Assembly (NCBI RefSeq): GCF_003076475.1
Contig: NZ_CP020919.1
Coordinates: forward strand, 2,418,001 to 2,482,000
Reading direction: 5' to 3'
Length of the DNA stretch: 64,000 nucleotides
Source of the DNA: Flavobacterium kingsejongi
GTDB lineage: Bacteria > Bacteroidota > Bacteroidia > Flavobacteriales > Flavobacteriaceae
A program made the position numbers and the translations under genes. Below, one piece after another: positions 36,042 through 46,117 of this stretch. Position 1 is the stretch's first letter. The number at the start of each line of letters is the position of its first letter. The notes under the pieces were generated by a model that did no database searches, had not been told where the DNA came from, and saw only the letters and a list, made by a program, of their open reading frames with translations.

Positions 36042-37445
36042 TTAAGGTTTTCTTTGTTTTTCAATATAATCCTGAATTTTTTTATCCTCCCAGATTACAG
36101 GAAAAAGGCTTTCTATAAGCGTATGATTCTCAAAACTCAATCGCAATGCATTGGTTAAGTGAAACCTGCCTTTTGTTTCTTCCGTGACCATAAAATTAAG
36201 CCCCGCTAAACGGTATTCGATCTCATGGCTGTCCGTATAGAATTCAGAGGCCTGTAACAGCGTTTGAATCGCTCCTTCAAACTCTCCCAGGAACTGCAAT
36301 ACATCGGTCCAGTATAACCAGGTATCTAATTCGGTATCACCAAATTCAACAGCTTTTCGGAAACCGACTTCTGCTTCTTCAAAAAAGTTTAAAGCCTGGT
36401 TGATGGTTGCATAGCGTTTCCAATACAGTTTATTTTCGTTTTCAATTCCCAATGCTTTATTGATGTAATAAATAGCCTTTTGGTAATTTTTCTGGCGAAT
36501 ATAAAAATCGGTAATTGCTACCCATCCTTTGTCCAGTAACGGATCTTCATGTACTGTCTTGTGATAGTATTTTAGTGCCAGCGGCTTATTGCCCAAACGC
36601 TCGTAACATTTACCAATACGCAGTAAGGCAAATGAAGTAGGATCGTCTAATTCAATCGTCATGTTGTAGCTTTCAATCGCTTCTTCATAACGTTTCAGGC
36701 GTTCCAGTGATTTGGCTTTTTCCAGGTAGGCTCCTAAAAACTCATCATCAATTACAGTAGCATAGTCAAAAGCCCTTAAGGCATTTTCGTAATCTTTGAG
36801 TGTATAATATTGTCTTCCCAATTGATGCCATGCAACTTCGCTAAACGGATTCTTATCGATAAAATCATTTAAGAATACGATCGCTTCCTGATTTTGATCC
36901 AGGAAATCGTAGCAATAGACAACATTGTACAGCGCAGAATAATCATCATATTCTTCTTCAAGGCATTTGATGAAATTTTCTTTGGCCAGTTCTAGATTAT
37001 CCATAAAAAGGTATTCCATTCCGATCAGGGAATAAACGTCGGCATAATCATCGGTATATTCTAAGGCTGTCTGGAGTAATTTTACCGCTTTTTCATGATC
37101 ATCCCTTTTGGAATAAATGTTAGCTTTTTGGATATAAATTTCTTCATTCGTAGGCTCAATGGCATAAAGCTCATTCAGCATTCTTTCAGCAATTTCAAGT
37201 TTGTCTTCGTACACCAGCATTTCAATTTGAACGAGCTTCAATCCTGTAGATTTTGGATGCTGCTCCAAGGCCAGTTTCAATGCTTTTTTTGCCAGGTTGT
37301 TTTTTCCAATGTCCAGATAATGAAGAATAATGTTTTCAAATTCTTCAGAATCAAAGAATAAAACTTTGTTGGTTTTTAGCATTGACTCAAACTTCGATAA
37401 GGATAAATTGTTTTCTTCTTCTTCTTGACTCAAATTCATATTCAA
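36042..37445 (-). CDS. Tetratricopeptide repeat protein
   Basis: 467 residues made almost entirely of TPR units, with the W/L-G-Y-A-F-A-P pattern recurring about every 34 residues (EEIYIQKANIYSKRDDHEKAV; SEVAWHQLGRQYYTLKDYEN; SFALLRIGKCYERLGNKPLA; KGWVAITDFYIRQKNYQKAI). The first 20 residues are acidic and there is no signal peptide, so it is probably a cytoplasmic scaffold for protein contacts. The partner is unknown. Separate transcript, ended by a strong hairpin. Confidence 0.92.
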   Translation of the reverse strand: MNMNLSQEEEENNLSLSKFESMLKTNKVLFFDSEEFENIILHYLDIGKNNLAKKALKLALEQHPKSTGLKLVQIEMLVYEDKLEIAERMLNELYAIEPTNEEIYIQKANIYSKRDDHEKAVKLLQTALEYTDDYADVYSLIGMEYLFMDNLELAKENFIKCLEEEYDDYSALYNVVYCYDFLDQNQEAIVFLNDFIDKNPFSEVAWHQLGRQYYTLKDYENALRAFDYATVIDDEFLGAYLEKAKSLERLKRYEEAIESYNMTIELDDPTSFALLRIGKCYERLGNKPLALKYYHKTVHEDPLLDKGWVAITDFYIRQKNYQKAIYYINKALGIENENKLYWKRYATINQALNFFEEAEVGFRKAVEFGDTELDTWLYWTDVLQFLGEFEGAIQTLLQASEFYTDSHEIEYRLAGLNFMVTEETKGRFHLTNALRLSFENHTLIESLFPVIWEDKKIQDYIEKQRKP

Positions 37446-37640
37446 TTTGTTTAAATTATCCTTAATAAAAATAGGGATAGTTATTATATATACGAGGAAA
37501 ACAGATTAATTGTTTTGAACAATTTAATTAACAAAAAGGATGATATTTGTATGCTTTCAATAGGCGATAATCGCAATAGTGACACTTGTATTAAGACGTG
37601 GTTTTTCGTCATTATAAGGTACAAAAAAGATACTTGTAAA

Positions 37641-38828
37641 TTAGTATTTTTCTGATAAAATTTCATCCATAACGCTTAGCATGATACTACAGCCTTCTTT
37701 TATTTCTGCTTCAGAAATTGTTAAAGGTGGTGTAATCCTGATCGCTGTTCCTTCAAATAACAACCAGAACAGGATTAGTCCTTTGTCCTGGCAACGCAAA
37801 ATCACTTTATCGGTGATTGCTGCGTCTTCTGTGATGACAGCAAGCATTAAACCTTCCCCGCGTATCTCTTTTATCAAAGGATGTACCAAAAGTGAACGGA
37901 ACAGCTTTTCTTTTTCCAAAGCCTGATCCATGAGGTCCGTTTCGGTAATTTCCTGTAATGTAGCCAAACAGGCTGCAGCTATGACAGGGTGACCGCCAAA
38001 AGTGGTAACGTGTCCGAGTTTGGGATTATTGCTTAGCAGATCCATTTTTTCCGCAGATGCTGTAAAAGCGCCAACTGGCATTCCGCCGCCCATTCCTTTT
38101 CCCATTACAACAATGTCGGGTACTACATCATAATTCTGAAAACCAAACAGCTTTCCGGTTCTTCCGAATCCGGGCTGTATTTCATCCAGTATCATCATTG
38201 CGCCTACCGCATTACAACGTTCCCTGACCTTTTTCAGAAAATCATCTGCAGGCTGTATGAATCCGGCACCACCCTGGATTGTTTCTAAAATAATCCCGGC
38301 GGTTTTCGTGGTTATCTTTTCAAGATCGGCTTCGTTATTGAATGTGATAAAACGGATATCGGGCAATAAAGGACGAAAAACCTGTTTTCTTTCTTCAAAT
38401 CCCATAACACTCATGGAGCCCATCGTATTGCCATGGTAGGCAAAATTACAGGAGATCAGTTCACTGCGCCCGGTTACCCTGCGTGCTAGTTTTAAAGCGC
38501 CTTCAGTAGCTTCGGTGCCGGAATTGGTAAGGTACGTTTTATTCAGTGTGCTGGGTAGGTGCGCGGCCAGGAGTTTGCAAAAAGCAACTGCAGGACTTTG
38601 GGAATATTCACCATACACCATGACATGCAGGTATTTGTCGAGTTGATCTTTGATTGCATTGACTACTCGCGGATGGCGATGTCCAAGGCTGCAGGCGGAA
38701 ACACCGGCAACAAAATCAAGGTATTTTTTGGAATTGGTATCGTAAATATAAGAACCTTCGGCATGTGAAATTTCAAGTCCCAACGGATGCGGGGACGTTT
38801 GTGCCTGGAATTTTAAAAAATCATTCAT
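37641..38828 (-). CDS. Class III PLP-dependent aminotransferase (acetylornithine/ornithine type)
   Basis: 395 residues, right length for fold-type I class III enzymes. PLP contacts are visible in LTNSGTEATEGALKLARRVTG, the catalytic Asp in MMILDEIQPGFGRTG and the Schiff-base Lys in VVMGKGMGGGMPVGAF. This resembles acetylornithine or 4-aminobutyrate type enzymes, often annotated simply as aspartate aminotransferase family in Bacteroidetes. No arg genes are adjacent, so the substrate is uncertain. It follows the OstA-like gene by 50 bp and may be cotranscribed. Confidence 0.92.
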   Translation of the reverse strand: MNDFLKFQAQTSPHPLGLEISHAEGSYIYDTNSKKYLDFVAGVSACSLGHRHPRVVNAIKDQLDKYLHVMVYGEYSQSPAVAFCKLLAAHLPSTLNKTYLTNSGTEATEGALKLARRVTGRSELISCNFAYHGNTMGSMSVMGFEERKQVFRPLLPDIRFITFNNEADLEKITTKTAGIILETIQGGAGFIQPADDFLKKVRERCNAVGAMMILDEIQPGFGRTGKLFGFQNYDVVPDIVVMGKGMGGGMPVGAFTASAEKMDLLSNNPKLGHVTTFGGHPVIAAACLATLQEITETDLMDQALEKEKLFRSLLVHPLIKEIRGEGLMLAVITEDAAITDKVILRCQDKGLILFWLLFEGTAIRITPPLTISEAEIKEGCSIMLSVMDEILSEKY

Positions 38829-38878
38829 TGTGATAGTATTATTCGGTATAGAAGCGATCGCAAAGAAAGTAGGTCAGA

Positions 38879-40555
38879 TTATTTTCCTTTTTTCTTTTTA
38901 TCATAATCGAGTGTTTCCTTTCGGATTTCCATTGGAACTTCTTCTTTGATGCTGTCTGCTTCAGTCTCTTTCAGCATTTTATCGTGGTATTCATTCTCTT
39001 CGGGTGGAAAAATATCATCCTTCGTTCGGATACGTTCATCGCCACGCCAGATGAATCCCCGCAATTTTCGTGCGTTTTCCGGGAGATCGGCTTCAGGATA
39101 GAAGATCCCGTCCGGATTGTCAAACATCGTCATCATGGTGATCTTATTGTCTTCCAATATCATATTGATCCTGCTGCAAACTGCTTTTTCGATTCCTGTC
39201 AGTTCCTGCTTTTCGCTATAGTTGTAATAGATGACTTCAGTATTCTTGATAATGTCGACTTCATGGAGTTTATTGTCCAGGAACTTTCCATATAAATTTA
39301 CGCCCTTTACCTGATTATATCCGGTTCCTAACGTGTCTTTCTGGACGATAAAAGCATTGTTGAGCACTTTAAGCGAATCTAATTTTTCAGTAACACTGTT
39401 TGAGATCAGGTGCATAATATCGCCAGTCATCTGACTTTCACCGTTCCATAAAACGGGTTTTCCGATCATTTTGGTTAAGCCAATTCGCTCGCTGGAATGG
39501 ATGGAATCACATTTTCCGCTCATGTCTGTTTTGTAAATACGGGCATTTTTAAAAGCCCGAATAATACGATCCTGAGGTTTACCGGTGATCATAAGGACTT
39601 TGGCATGGATATACACGGAATCATTTTCTACAAAATTTACCGCGACCGCTCTTTTCGTTACAAACATGGAATCTTTTTGTTTGTAGACTTCGGCATAATG
39701 GCCTCTAATCACACCCCGGTTGATGGAATCTGTGATTTTTACATTCCGGGTTGCTGAAGCAAAATCTTTGGCTTTATCGTAAAACATACTGTCGCCTTTG
39801 ATGAGCCTGTCATTGTATTTGATATACGAATTCGTCAGTAGGGTTGCGAGGTTTTTCTTGGTGTCGTAAAATCCTTTTTCGGTGTATATGAAATCGTCTT
39901 TGCCGGTAATGGTGGAAGGCCCAAAAAGGTAAGCATGCCCGGAATTGGTAAAATAATCCAGGTGATTGGATTTGATGACATATTTCGGATTGGTAACCGT
40001 TACTGCAGTTAAAAACTGTAGTTTTTTCTGTTTCATAAAATACCGGCCCGATTTACTGCGCAAAACATTTTCCTGGTCGCGTACGGTTCCATAAGTATTG
40101 TAAAAGGCTTCCTGTAGGTTACGGTCAAAATTGATCGTATCGGTTGTGAGTGTCATTTTAGGATCCCGCATTACCACATTTCCAGTTGCCATAGCAAACT
40201 TAGTATCACCGTTATATTCGGCATATTTACTATTCATGGTTAATGTATCGCCCTGGATCATTACTACATTTCCAAAAGCTTTCACTTCATTGCTTTCCCG
40301 GAATTGATAGGCTTTATTGCATGTCATTCGTATGCCTTCGTGGATGATGACGACATTTCCGGTTAGTACAATAGCACCGGGAATCTCACTTTGCTGCACA
40401 TCTACAAAATCAGAATGCTCTATGATGATTTTTTTAGGAGCCTGTGCCGTACTAAAACTGAAGTTCAAGAGTAATAAGGCGGTAAGCAGGTAAAAATATA
40501 ATTTATTCAATGGAAGAAATTTTTGTGCCAAATTTAAGTAAAAAGTCAGCAGCAT
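38879..40555 (-). CDS. OstA-like (LptA/LptD N-terminal domain) protein
   Basis: 558 residues from the ATG at 40555. Fourteen more codons are open, but this start places a normal signal sequence (LYFYLLTALLLLNFSFSTAQ) near the N-terminus. Residues about 45-190 show the repeating beta-strand pattern of the OstA/LptA jellyroll (GNVVIIHEGIRMTCNKAYQF; GNVVMIQGDTLTMNSKYAEY; GNVVMRDPKMTLTTDTINF), with further OstA-like repeats after it. Family members bind lipopolysaccharide on its way to the outer membrane. The Lys-rich tail DYDKKKKGK is unusual. Often found next to purA-like genes in flavobacteria. Confidence 0.88.
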   Translation of the reverse strand: MLLTFYLNLAQKFLPLNKLYFYLLTALLLLNFSFSTAQAPKKIIIEHSDFVDVQQSEIPGAIVLTGNVVIIHEGIRMTCNKAYQFRESNEVKAFGNVVMIQGDTLTMNSKYAEYNGDTKFAMATGNVVMRDPKMTLTTDTINFDRNLQEAFYNTYGTVRDQENVLRSKSGRYFMKQKKLQFLTAVTVTNPKYVIKSNHLDYFTNSGHAYLFGPSTITGKDDFIYTEKGFYDTKKNLATLLTNSYIKYNDRLIKGDSMFYDKAKDFASATRNVKITDSINRGVIRGHYAEVYKQKDSMFVTKRAVAVNFVENDSVYIHAKVLMITGKPQDRIIRAFKNARIYKTDMSGKCDSIHSSERIGLTKMIGKPVLWNGESQMTGDIMHLISNSVTEKLDSLKVLNNAFIVQKDTLGTGYNQVKGVNLYGKFLDNKLHEVDIIKNTEVIYYNYSEKQELTGIEKAVCSRINMILEDNKITMMTMFDNPDGIFYPEADLPENARKLRGFIWRGDERIRTKDDIFPPEENEYHDKMLKETEADSIKEEVPMEIRKETLDYDKKKKGK

Positions 40556-40621
40556 GTTGCATATTAAGAATAATTTATTAGAAAGATTACACCACAAATA
40601 ACGGGCGAAAAAATGGCGGTA

Positions 40622-40656
40622 AAAAAAAACGCTTTGATGTGAATCAAAGCGTTTTA
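40622..40656 (-). terminator. Terminator of purA
   Basis: CGCTTTGA pairs with TCAAAGCG around six bases, followed on the minus strand by nine T. It begins 3-4 bp after the purA stop codon. Confidence 0.92.
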
Positions 40657-40659
40657 GGT

Positions 40660-41931
40660 TTATTTTATAATCGTTTGTTTTCGGTCTGGGCCTACAGAGA
40701 TTACTTTGATCGGCACTTCAAGTTCCTGTTCTATAAATTCAATGTATTCTTTGAATTCAGAAGGTAATTCTTCATAAGTGGTCATCGCTGTAAGATCGGC
40801 TTTCCATCCTTTTTTCTCTACGAATAATGGTTTTACATTTTCCGGTTCAATGTTGTAAGGAAGGTGGTCTATTGTTTCGCCTTTGTATTCGTAAGCAGTA
40901 CACACTTTTAAGGTTTCAAATCCGGATAATACATCACCCTTCATCATGTACAGTTGTGTTACACCATTTACCTGTACCGCATATTTCAGCGCTACTAAAT
41001 CCAACCAGCCACAACGTCTTGCACGACCTGTAACGGCGCCAAATTCATTTCCGACTCTGGACATGGTTTCTCCATCTGCATCAAAAAGTTCTGTAGGGAA
41101 TGGTCCGCTACCAACACGGGTAGTGTAGGCTTTGAAAATACCAAACACTTCTTTTACTCTGTTAGGAGCAATACCCAAACCAGTACAGGCACCGGCTGCT
41201 GTAGTATTAGATGAAGTTACGAAAGGGTAGGTACCAAAATCAATATCCAGCAAGGAGCCTTGTGCGCCTTCTGCCAATATTGTTTTGCCTTCTTTCATTG
41301 CTTTATTCAGGTATTCTTCACTGTCGATGAATTGTAATGTTTTCAGTACTTCTACTGATTCAAAGAATTCTTCTTCCAGTTCCTGTAGGTCATATTGTAA
41401 GTCTACATTGTAGAAATTGATCATGGCTTCATGTTTATCGGCCAATGCACGGTAACGATCTTTGAAATCTGCCAGTTCAATATCCCCAACACGTAATCCG
41501 TTTCTACCGGTTTTGTCCATATAAGTGGGACCGATACCTTTTAGCGTAGAGCCAATTTTAGCTTTTCCTTTTGAAGCTTCGGACGCTGCATCTAAAAGAC
41601 GGTGCGTCGGAAGGATAAGGTGTGCTTTTCTTGAAATGATCAGCCTGGAGTGAATGTCAATATTAAATTTTGCCAGTCCTTCCAGTTCTTTTTGGAAAAC
41701 CACGGGATCGATAACGACACCGTTTCCGATCAGATTGATAGAATCTTTGTGAAAAATCCCGGAAGGAATTGTTCGTAATACATGTTTGATTCCATCAAAT
41801 TCTAATGTATGTCCTGCATTTGGACCACCTTGGAAACGTGCAATAATATCGTATTTTGAAGTAAGAACGTCAACAATTTTTCCTTTGCCTTCGTCGCCCC
41901 ACTGCAATCCGAGTAATAAATCTACGGTCAT
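40660..41931 (-). CDS. purA: Adenylosuccinate synthetase
   Basis: 423 residues. PurA joins aspartate to IMP using GTP, the first step towards AMP. The P-loop GDEGKGKI (about residues 12-19) contains the catalytic Asp, FQGGPNAGHTLEF holds the catalytic His, and STLKGIGPTYMDKTGRNGLR, EGAQGSLLDIDFGTYPFVTS and TGRARRCGWLDLVALKY are all standard. It starts 6 bp after the Fur-type regulator gene, so both are on one transcript. Confidence 0.98.
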   Translation of the reverse strand: MTVDLLLGLQWGDEGKGKIVDVLTSKYDIIARFQGGPNAGHTLEFDGIKHVLRTIPSGIFHKDSINLIGNGVVIDPVVFQKELEGLAKFNIDIHSRLIISRKAHLILPTHRLLDAASEASKGKAKIGSTLKGIGPTYMDKTGRNGLRVGDIELADFKDRYRALADKHEAMINFYNVDLQYDLQELEEEFFESVEVLKTLQFIDSEEYLNKAMKEGKTILAEGAQGSLLDIDFGTYPFVTSSNTTAAGACTGLGIAPNRVKEVFGIFKAYTTRVGSGPFPTELFDADGETMSRVGNEFGAVTGRARRCGWLDLVALKYAVQVNGVTQLYMMKGDVLSGFETLKVCTAYEYKGETIDHLPYNIEPENVKPLFVEKKGWKADLTAMTTYEELPSEFKEYIEFIEQELEVPIKVISVGPDRKQTIIK

Positions 41932-41937
41932 TTTATA

Positions 41938-42438
41938 TTAGTTGTTTGTTGTTTTATTGTCTTCAGTATTGAGTACTAAATTTATAGGTTGTTTTTTGTT
42001 GCCGTAAAGATATAAAGAATGATTCGTAATCTCAATATCAAAAATTTCCTCAATAGTCTTTTTGATACTTTGGATTCTCGGGTCACAAAATTCGATTACT
42101 TCTCCGGTATCGGTCATAATAATATGATCGTGTTGCTTGTCGAAATATGATTTTTCGTAATGTGCCTGGTTTTGCCCAAATTGGTGCTTGCGGACCAATG
42201 CACATTCTAAAAGAAGTTCGATAGTGTTGTAGAGTGTAGCACGGCTCACACGGTAGTTTTTATTCTTCATTTTGATATAAAGGGATTCAATATCAAAATG
42301 GTCATAGCTGTCATAGATTTCCTGAAGAATTGCATAGCGTTCAGGAGTCTTTCTGTGCCCTTTATTTTCAAGATATTTTGTAAAAACATTTTTTACAATT
42401 TCCTGATTCTTATTATTATCTGTGCTTATTTGTGTCAT
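41938..42438 (-). CDS. Fur-family transcriptional regulator
   Basis: 166 residues. A winged-helix domain ([40 protein letters not shown]) is followed by the metal-binding dimerisation domain with [18 protein letters not shown], where His, Glu and Cys occupy the usual regulatory positions. The CXXC structural zinc pairs of many Fur/PerR proteins are not visible; only one Cys lies in the C-terminal half. Target metals or peroxide sensing cannot be told apart. Leads an operon with purA. Confidence 0.92.
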   Translation of the reverse strand: MTQISTDNNKNQEIVKNVFTKYLENKGHRKTPERYAILQEIYDSYDHFDIESLYIKMKNKNYRVSRATLYNTIELLLECALVRKHQFGQNQAHYEKSYFDKQHDHIIMTDTGEVIEFCDPRIQSIKKTIEEIFDIEITNHSLYLYGNKKQPINLVLNTEDNKTTNN

Positions 42439-42445
42439 AACAATG

Positions 42446-42476
42446 CAAAGGTAAAGTTTTTTGTTTCAAGATTCAA
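42446..42476 (-). promoter_or_regulatory. Promoter of the fur-purA operon
   Basis: On the minus strand TTG, 20 bp, then TACCTTTG, an exact TAnnTTTG box 8-15 bp upstream of the ATG. The very short leader makes direct repression by Fur binding here plausible, but I see no clear inverted repeat. Confidence 0.55.
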
Positions 42477-42637
42477 GTTTTTAAGATTCAAGTTTTCAGC
42501 TTTGTACCGTTTGTCGGATTTGATTTGGCTATTTCTGAAAGTGGAATCTGTAATTTTAGACGCTACCTTTTGTACTGCTTGGCCACGCTTCGGTCCATCG
42601 GGATGGAACCGTGTTGCTTTTGTACTTCAGGGAAGTA

Positions 42638-44860
42638 TTAGTTCTGGTAGACCCGGGTTACTTTATCGATTCCATCAATCTTTTTGATATTCTCAATCAG
42701 TTTCTTAAGGATGGTATTGTTTTGTACAATCACGGTAATTTGCCCATTGAAAATTCCGGCATCACCACTCAGGGAAATACTCTGGATGTTCACATGCATG
42801 TTATTCGAAATCACTTTGGTTAATTCGTTGGTAAGTCCAAGGGTATCCATTCCCATAATTTTAAGCACTGCTTTGAAATCTTGCTGTGTCGAATCGATCC
42901 ATTTTGCGGGAATGATGCGGTAAGCATAATTGGACTGCATGCTGATGGCATTCGGGCAATCTTTTTTGTGAACTTTAATTCCTTCATTAATGGTGACAAA
43001 ACCAAACACGTCATCTCCGGGTATTGGATTGCAACAGGTGGATAATTTATAATCCAGTTTGTCTTCTTCTTTTCCAAATACCAACAGGTCGTAATCTTTG
43101 TTGATTTCGTGCTTTTGAATATCTCCGGGCGCTGCTGTATTGGGTGACCGCTTGATTTTGTTTTTGAAAAAATTGATAAAGCTATTGCTCTTTTGGGCAG
43201 CAAATTCTTTTAGCTTTTGATTGTCAATTGTACCGACTCCCATGCGGTAAAAGAGGTCAAGGCTGGTTTTTAATTTGAAGAAAACTACCAGTTCATTGAT
43301 TGTATTTTCGTTGAATGCGATTTTAAGGTGGCGAAGTTTGCGGTGTAATATCTCTTTTCCGTCTTCGGCAATCTTTTTCGTATTCTCATTAAGGACGTTC
43401 CGGATCTTGTTTTTTGCCCTTGCGGTGGTCACATAATCAAACCAGTGTGCAGTAGGTTTTTGGTTGGGCGACGTAATCACTTCTACCTGGTCACCGCTAT
43501 TGAGCACATGATTGAGCGGTACTAATTTTCCATTCACCCGGGTACCGCGCGTGCGAATGCCTATTTCGGAGTGGATACTAAAAGCAAAATCCAGCGAAGT
43601 GGCACCTTTGGGCAATGATTTTATTTCCCCTTTAGGGGTAAAGACATAGATTTCTTTGGAATAGAGGTTCAATTTGAAATCCTCTACAAAATCCACGGCA
43701 TTGGTTTCCGAATTTTCAAGGGCTTCTTTCAGCAGGTTGAGCCAGATATCAAGCCCATTTTCTTCTGAAGAGCCTTGTTTGTATTTATAATGTGCGGCAT
43801 AGCCTTTTTCTGCAATTTCGTCCATTCGTTCACTGCGCACCTGAATTTCGACCCAGCGTCCTTTGGGACCCATTACGGTGATATGGAGTGCCTCATATCC
43901 GGTTGATTTGGGAGAGGAAATCCAATCCCGGAGTCGGCTGGGACTTGGGCGGTAATGGTCGGTAACGATAGAATAAATTTTCCAGGCGAGGAATTTTTCA
44001 TCATGCGGATCAGCTTTGTAAATGATCCGCAGGGCAAATTTGTCGTATACTTCATCAAAAGAGACATTCTGTGCCTTCATTTTACGTCGGATCGAGTAAA
44101 TGGATTTTGGGCGCCCTTTTATGGTGTATTCAATACCTTCGGCATCCATAGACTCTTTTAGGACAGTAGAAATGGAATTGATGTATTCGTCCTGCTCTTC
44201 TTTGGTTTCTTTTATTTTGCTGACAATATCATTGTATACTGCAGGTTCGGTATATTTTAATCCCAAATCCTCCAGTTGCGATTTAATGTTATACAGCCCG
44301 AGGCGGTGTGCCAGCGGGGCATAGATATAGAGCGTTTCCGAAGCAATTTTAGCCTGTTTGTAATCGGCCATGGATTCCATGGTCATCATGTTGTGGAGGC
44401 GGTCGGCAATTTTAATCAGTATAACGCGTACGTCATCGTTTAGCGTAAGCAGCATTTTACGGAAGTTCTCCGCCTGCATCGAAATATCCTGATCCGTTTT
44501 TACCTGGGCAATTTTGGTTAGCCCTTCTACGATTTTGGCGATTTTAGGATTGAACATCCTTTCGATATCTTCGACAGTTATAGGCGTGTCTTCAACAACA
44601 TCATGCATCAGTGCTGCAGCGATGGAGGTGGCTCCAAGACCGATATCAGCTGCTACAATTTTAGCTACCGCAATAGGGTGGAAGATATAGGCTTCACCAG
44701 ATTTACGGCGTTGGTCTTTATGGGCGTCAACAGCAACATCAAAAGCTTTCCGAATGAGTTTTTTATCCTCTTCTGAAAGTGTTTGATAACTGATGCGCAG
44801 CAGTTCTTTGTATTCCCGGGCAATCGCCTTATTTTCCTGTTCAATATCGATTTCAACCAT
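42638..44860 (-). CDS. Bifunctional (p)ppGpp synthetase/hydrolase, RelA/SpoT family
   Basis: 740 residues from the ATG at 44860 (nine more codons are open upstream; MVEIDIEQENKA is the more likely start). Domains in order: hydrolase about 40-190 with intact HD motif (AALMHDVVEDT), synthetase about 240-360 (KGRPKSIYSIRRKM; STGYEALHITVMGPKGRWVE; IQVRSERMDEIAEKGYAAHY), TGS about 400-465 (IYVFTPKGEIKSLPKGATSL) and a C-terminal ACT domain (about 660-740). Both active sites look intact, so it can make and degrade the stringent-response alarmone. The only RelA/SpoT gene in the window. Confidence 0.95.
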   Translation of the reverse strand: MVEIDIEQENKAIAREYKELLRISYQTLSEEDKKLIRKAFDVAVDAHKDQRRKSGEAYIFHPIAVAKIVAADIGLGATSIAAALMHDVVEDTPITVEDIERMFNPKIAKIVEGLTKIAQVKTDQDISMQAENFRKMLLTLNDDVRVILIKIADRLHNMMTMESMADYKQAKIASETLYIYAPLAHRLGLYNIKSQLEDLGLKYTEPAVYNDIVSKIKETKEEQDEYINSISTVLKESMDAEGIEYTIKGRPKSIYSIRRKMKAQNVSFDEVYDKFALRIIYKADPHDEKFLAWKIYSIVTDHYRPSPSRLRDWISSPKSTGYEALHITVMGPKGRWVEIQVRSERMDEIAEKGYAAHYKYKQGSSEENGLDIWLNLLKEALENSETNAVDFVEDFKLNLYSKEIYVFTPKGEIKSLPKGATSLDFAFSIHSEIGIRTRGTRVNGKLVPLNHVLNSGDQVEVITSPNQKPTAHWFDYVTTARAKNKIRNVLNENTKKIAEDGKEILHRKLRHLKIAFNENTINELVVFFKLKTSLDLFYRMGVGTIDNQKLKEFAAQKSNSFINFFKNKIKRSPNTAAPGDIQKHEINKDYDLLVFGKEEDKLDYKLSTCCNPIPGDDVFGFVTINEGIKVHKKDCPNAISMQSNYAYRIIPAKWIDSTQQDFKAVLKIMGMDTLGLTNELTKVISNNMHVNIQSISLSGDAGIFNGQITVIVQNNTILKKLIENIKKIDGIDKVTRVYQN

Positions 44861-45040
44861 AGAGTAGTATAGTAAGCTAACTTTCACTAAAGTTATGATA
44901 AAGAATTCAATTTCGCAAGTGGTTGCCGGGTTTGTTGAATGTTGCGGATAGCCCTGGCCTAAAACGAATTTGTTACTTTTAAGTTTTTATACGCAACGCT
45001 ATTGCAGTAGTTTGTATATCAGATTTTTACGTCTTAAAAT

Positions 45041-45083
45041 AGAGAAATCCCCTGAATACAAATTTATATTCAGGGGATTTTTT
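45041..45083 (-). terminator. Terminator of the DUF3829 lipoprotein gene
   Basis: AATCCCCTGAATA pairs with TATTCAGGGGATT around a short AT-rich loop. The U-run is better on the plus strand than on the minus strand, so efficiency for this gene is uncertain. Confidence 0.75.
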
Positions 45084-45098
45084 GACTGTCTCCGGTTC

Positions 45099-46088
45099 TT
45101 ACATGATATTATTTGAATCGCGGATCATGCTGTCAAATGCAGTTAATATTTTATCAGGCGTTCCGTCTGGAACGATCATGCCACGATGAAAAGTGAAGGT
45201 GTGTAAGGCTTCTTTCATCTTAGCAGGGCTATTCAGTAGTTCCTGTAATGTTCTGCTTTGTGCAATATAAGTTTGTGCACTTCTTTTGAAACTATCCAGT
45301 TTGTATTGATTGTTCGCCCCAAATTCTTTTTCAAACAGTTTTTGGTCTTCTGCTTTCTCATTAAATAGGCTAAAATCGGCACTCATCTTATTGATCAATG
45401 TTTTTACTTTTTCTTTGTCCAATTCCTGCATTGAGTTAATGTCTTTTTCCGAAACATAGTTTAGGAAGTCACGGGAAGATTCGAGGAAAATCGATTTGCT
45501 ATAGGATATTTCGTATCCCATTTCTTTGAAATTTTTCAATTCTGCATCTCTTACCTTTTGCTGCACCTCGGCAATTCCACGTTCTACGAGGATATCCAAT
45601 GCTTCAAATTTTTTATAATCTGCTTCAATTTGCGGATACAGTTCCTTTGCTTTGGCATAGTCATCGGACATATATTCTTTGATTTTATTATAATCGTCGA
45701 GCTGCTTTACCTTTTTTTCTAAGGATTCATACGCTTCGATTAATGCTTTCGCATCTTTATCAAGCTGTCCGAAACTCGGTTCAGCATCTATTTTCTCTGA
45801 TAACTTTTTAATCGGATACAAGGTGATTGTTGAAATGGGGATACCGCCATCCCGGGTGGTACTTTTTCCGGTTTTGTCTACATCATCAAAATAGCGATCC
45901 AGGATCGTGTATACCCTGTTTTTCTCATTCAGGTAATCAATGTAGGCATTGAATTTATCAATTCCTTCCGCTGTCATTAGGGGATTGTCGGAAGTGATCA
46001 TTTTTTCGACTGCATTTTTCTTTTCGGAATTGGAATTACAGGCGTTCAGTACTAAAGCCGCAAGGGCCATCATCATCAGTTTTTTCAT
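45099..46088 (-). CDS. DUF3829 family lipoprotein
   Basis: 329 residues. The lipoprotein signal MKKLMMMALAALVLNAC puts the lipidated Cys at residue 17. The remainder is predominantly helical with many Lys/Glu/Asp and fits DUF3829 (YiiG-like): EGIDKFNAYIDYLNEKNRVY at the start of the domain and LHTFTFHRGMIVPDGTPDKI near the end. Function unknown. It lies 29 bp downstream of the serine hydrolase gene and is probably cotranscribed. Confidence 0.82.
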   Translation of the reverse strand: MKKLMMMALAALVLNACNSNSEKKNAVEKMITSDNPLMTAEGIDKFNAYIDYLNEKNRVYTILDRYFDDVDKTGKSTTRDGGIPISTITLYPIKKLSEKIDAEPSFGQLDKDAKALIEAYESLEKKVKQLDDYNKIKEYMSDDYAKAKELYPQIEADYKKFEALDILVERGIAEVQQKVRDAELKNFKEMGYEISYSKSIFLESSRDFLNYVSEKDINSMQELDKEKVKTLINKMSADFSLFNEKAEDQKLFEKEFGANNQYKLDSFKRSAQTYIAQSRTLQELLNSPAKMKEALHTFTFHRGMIVPDGTPDKILTAFDSMIRDSNNIM

Positions 46089-46117
46089 AGAAGTGCTATT
46101 TAGTGGCTATGCCAGGT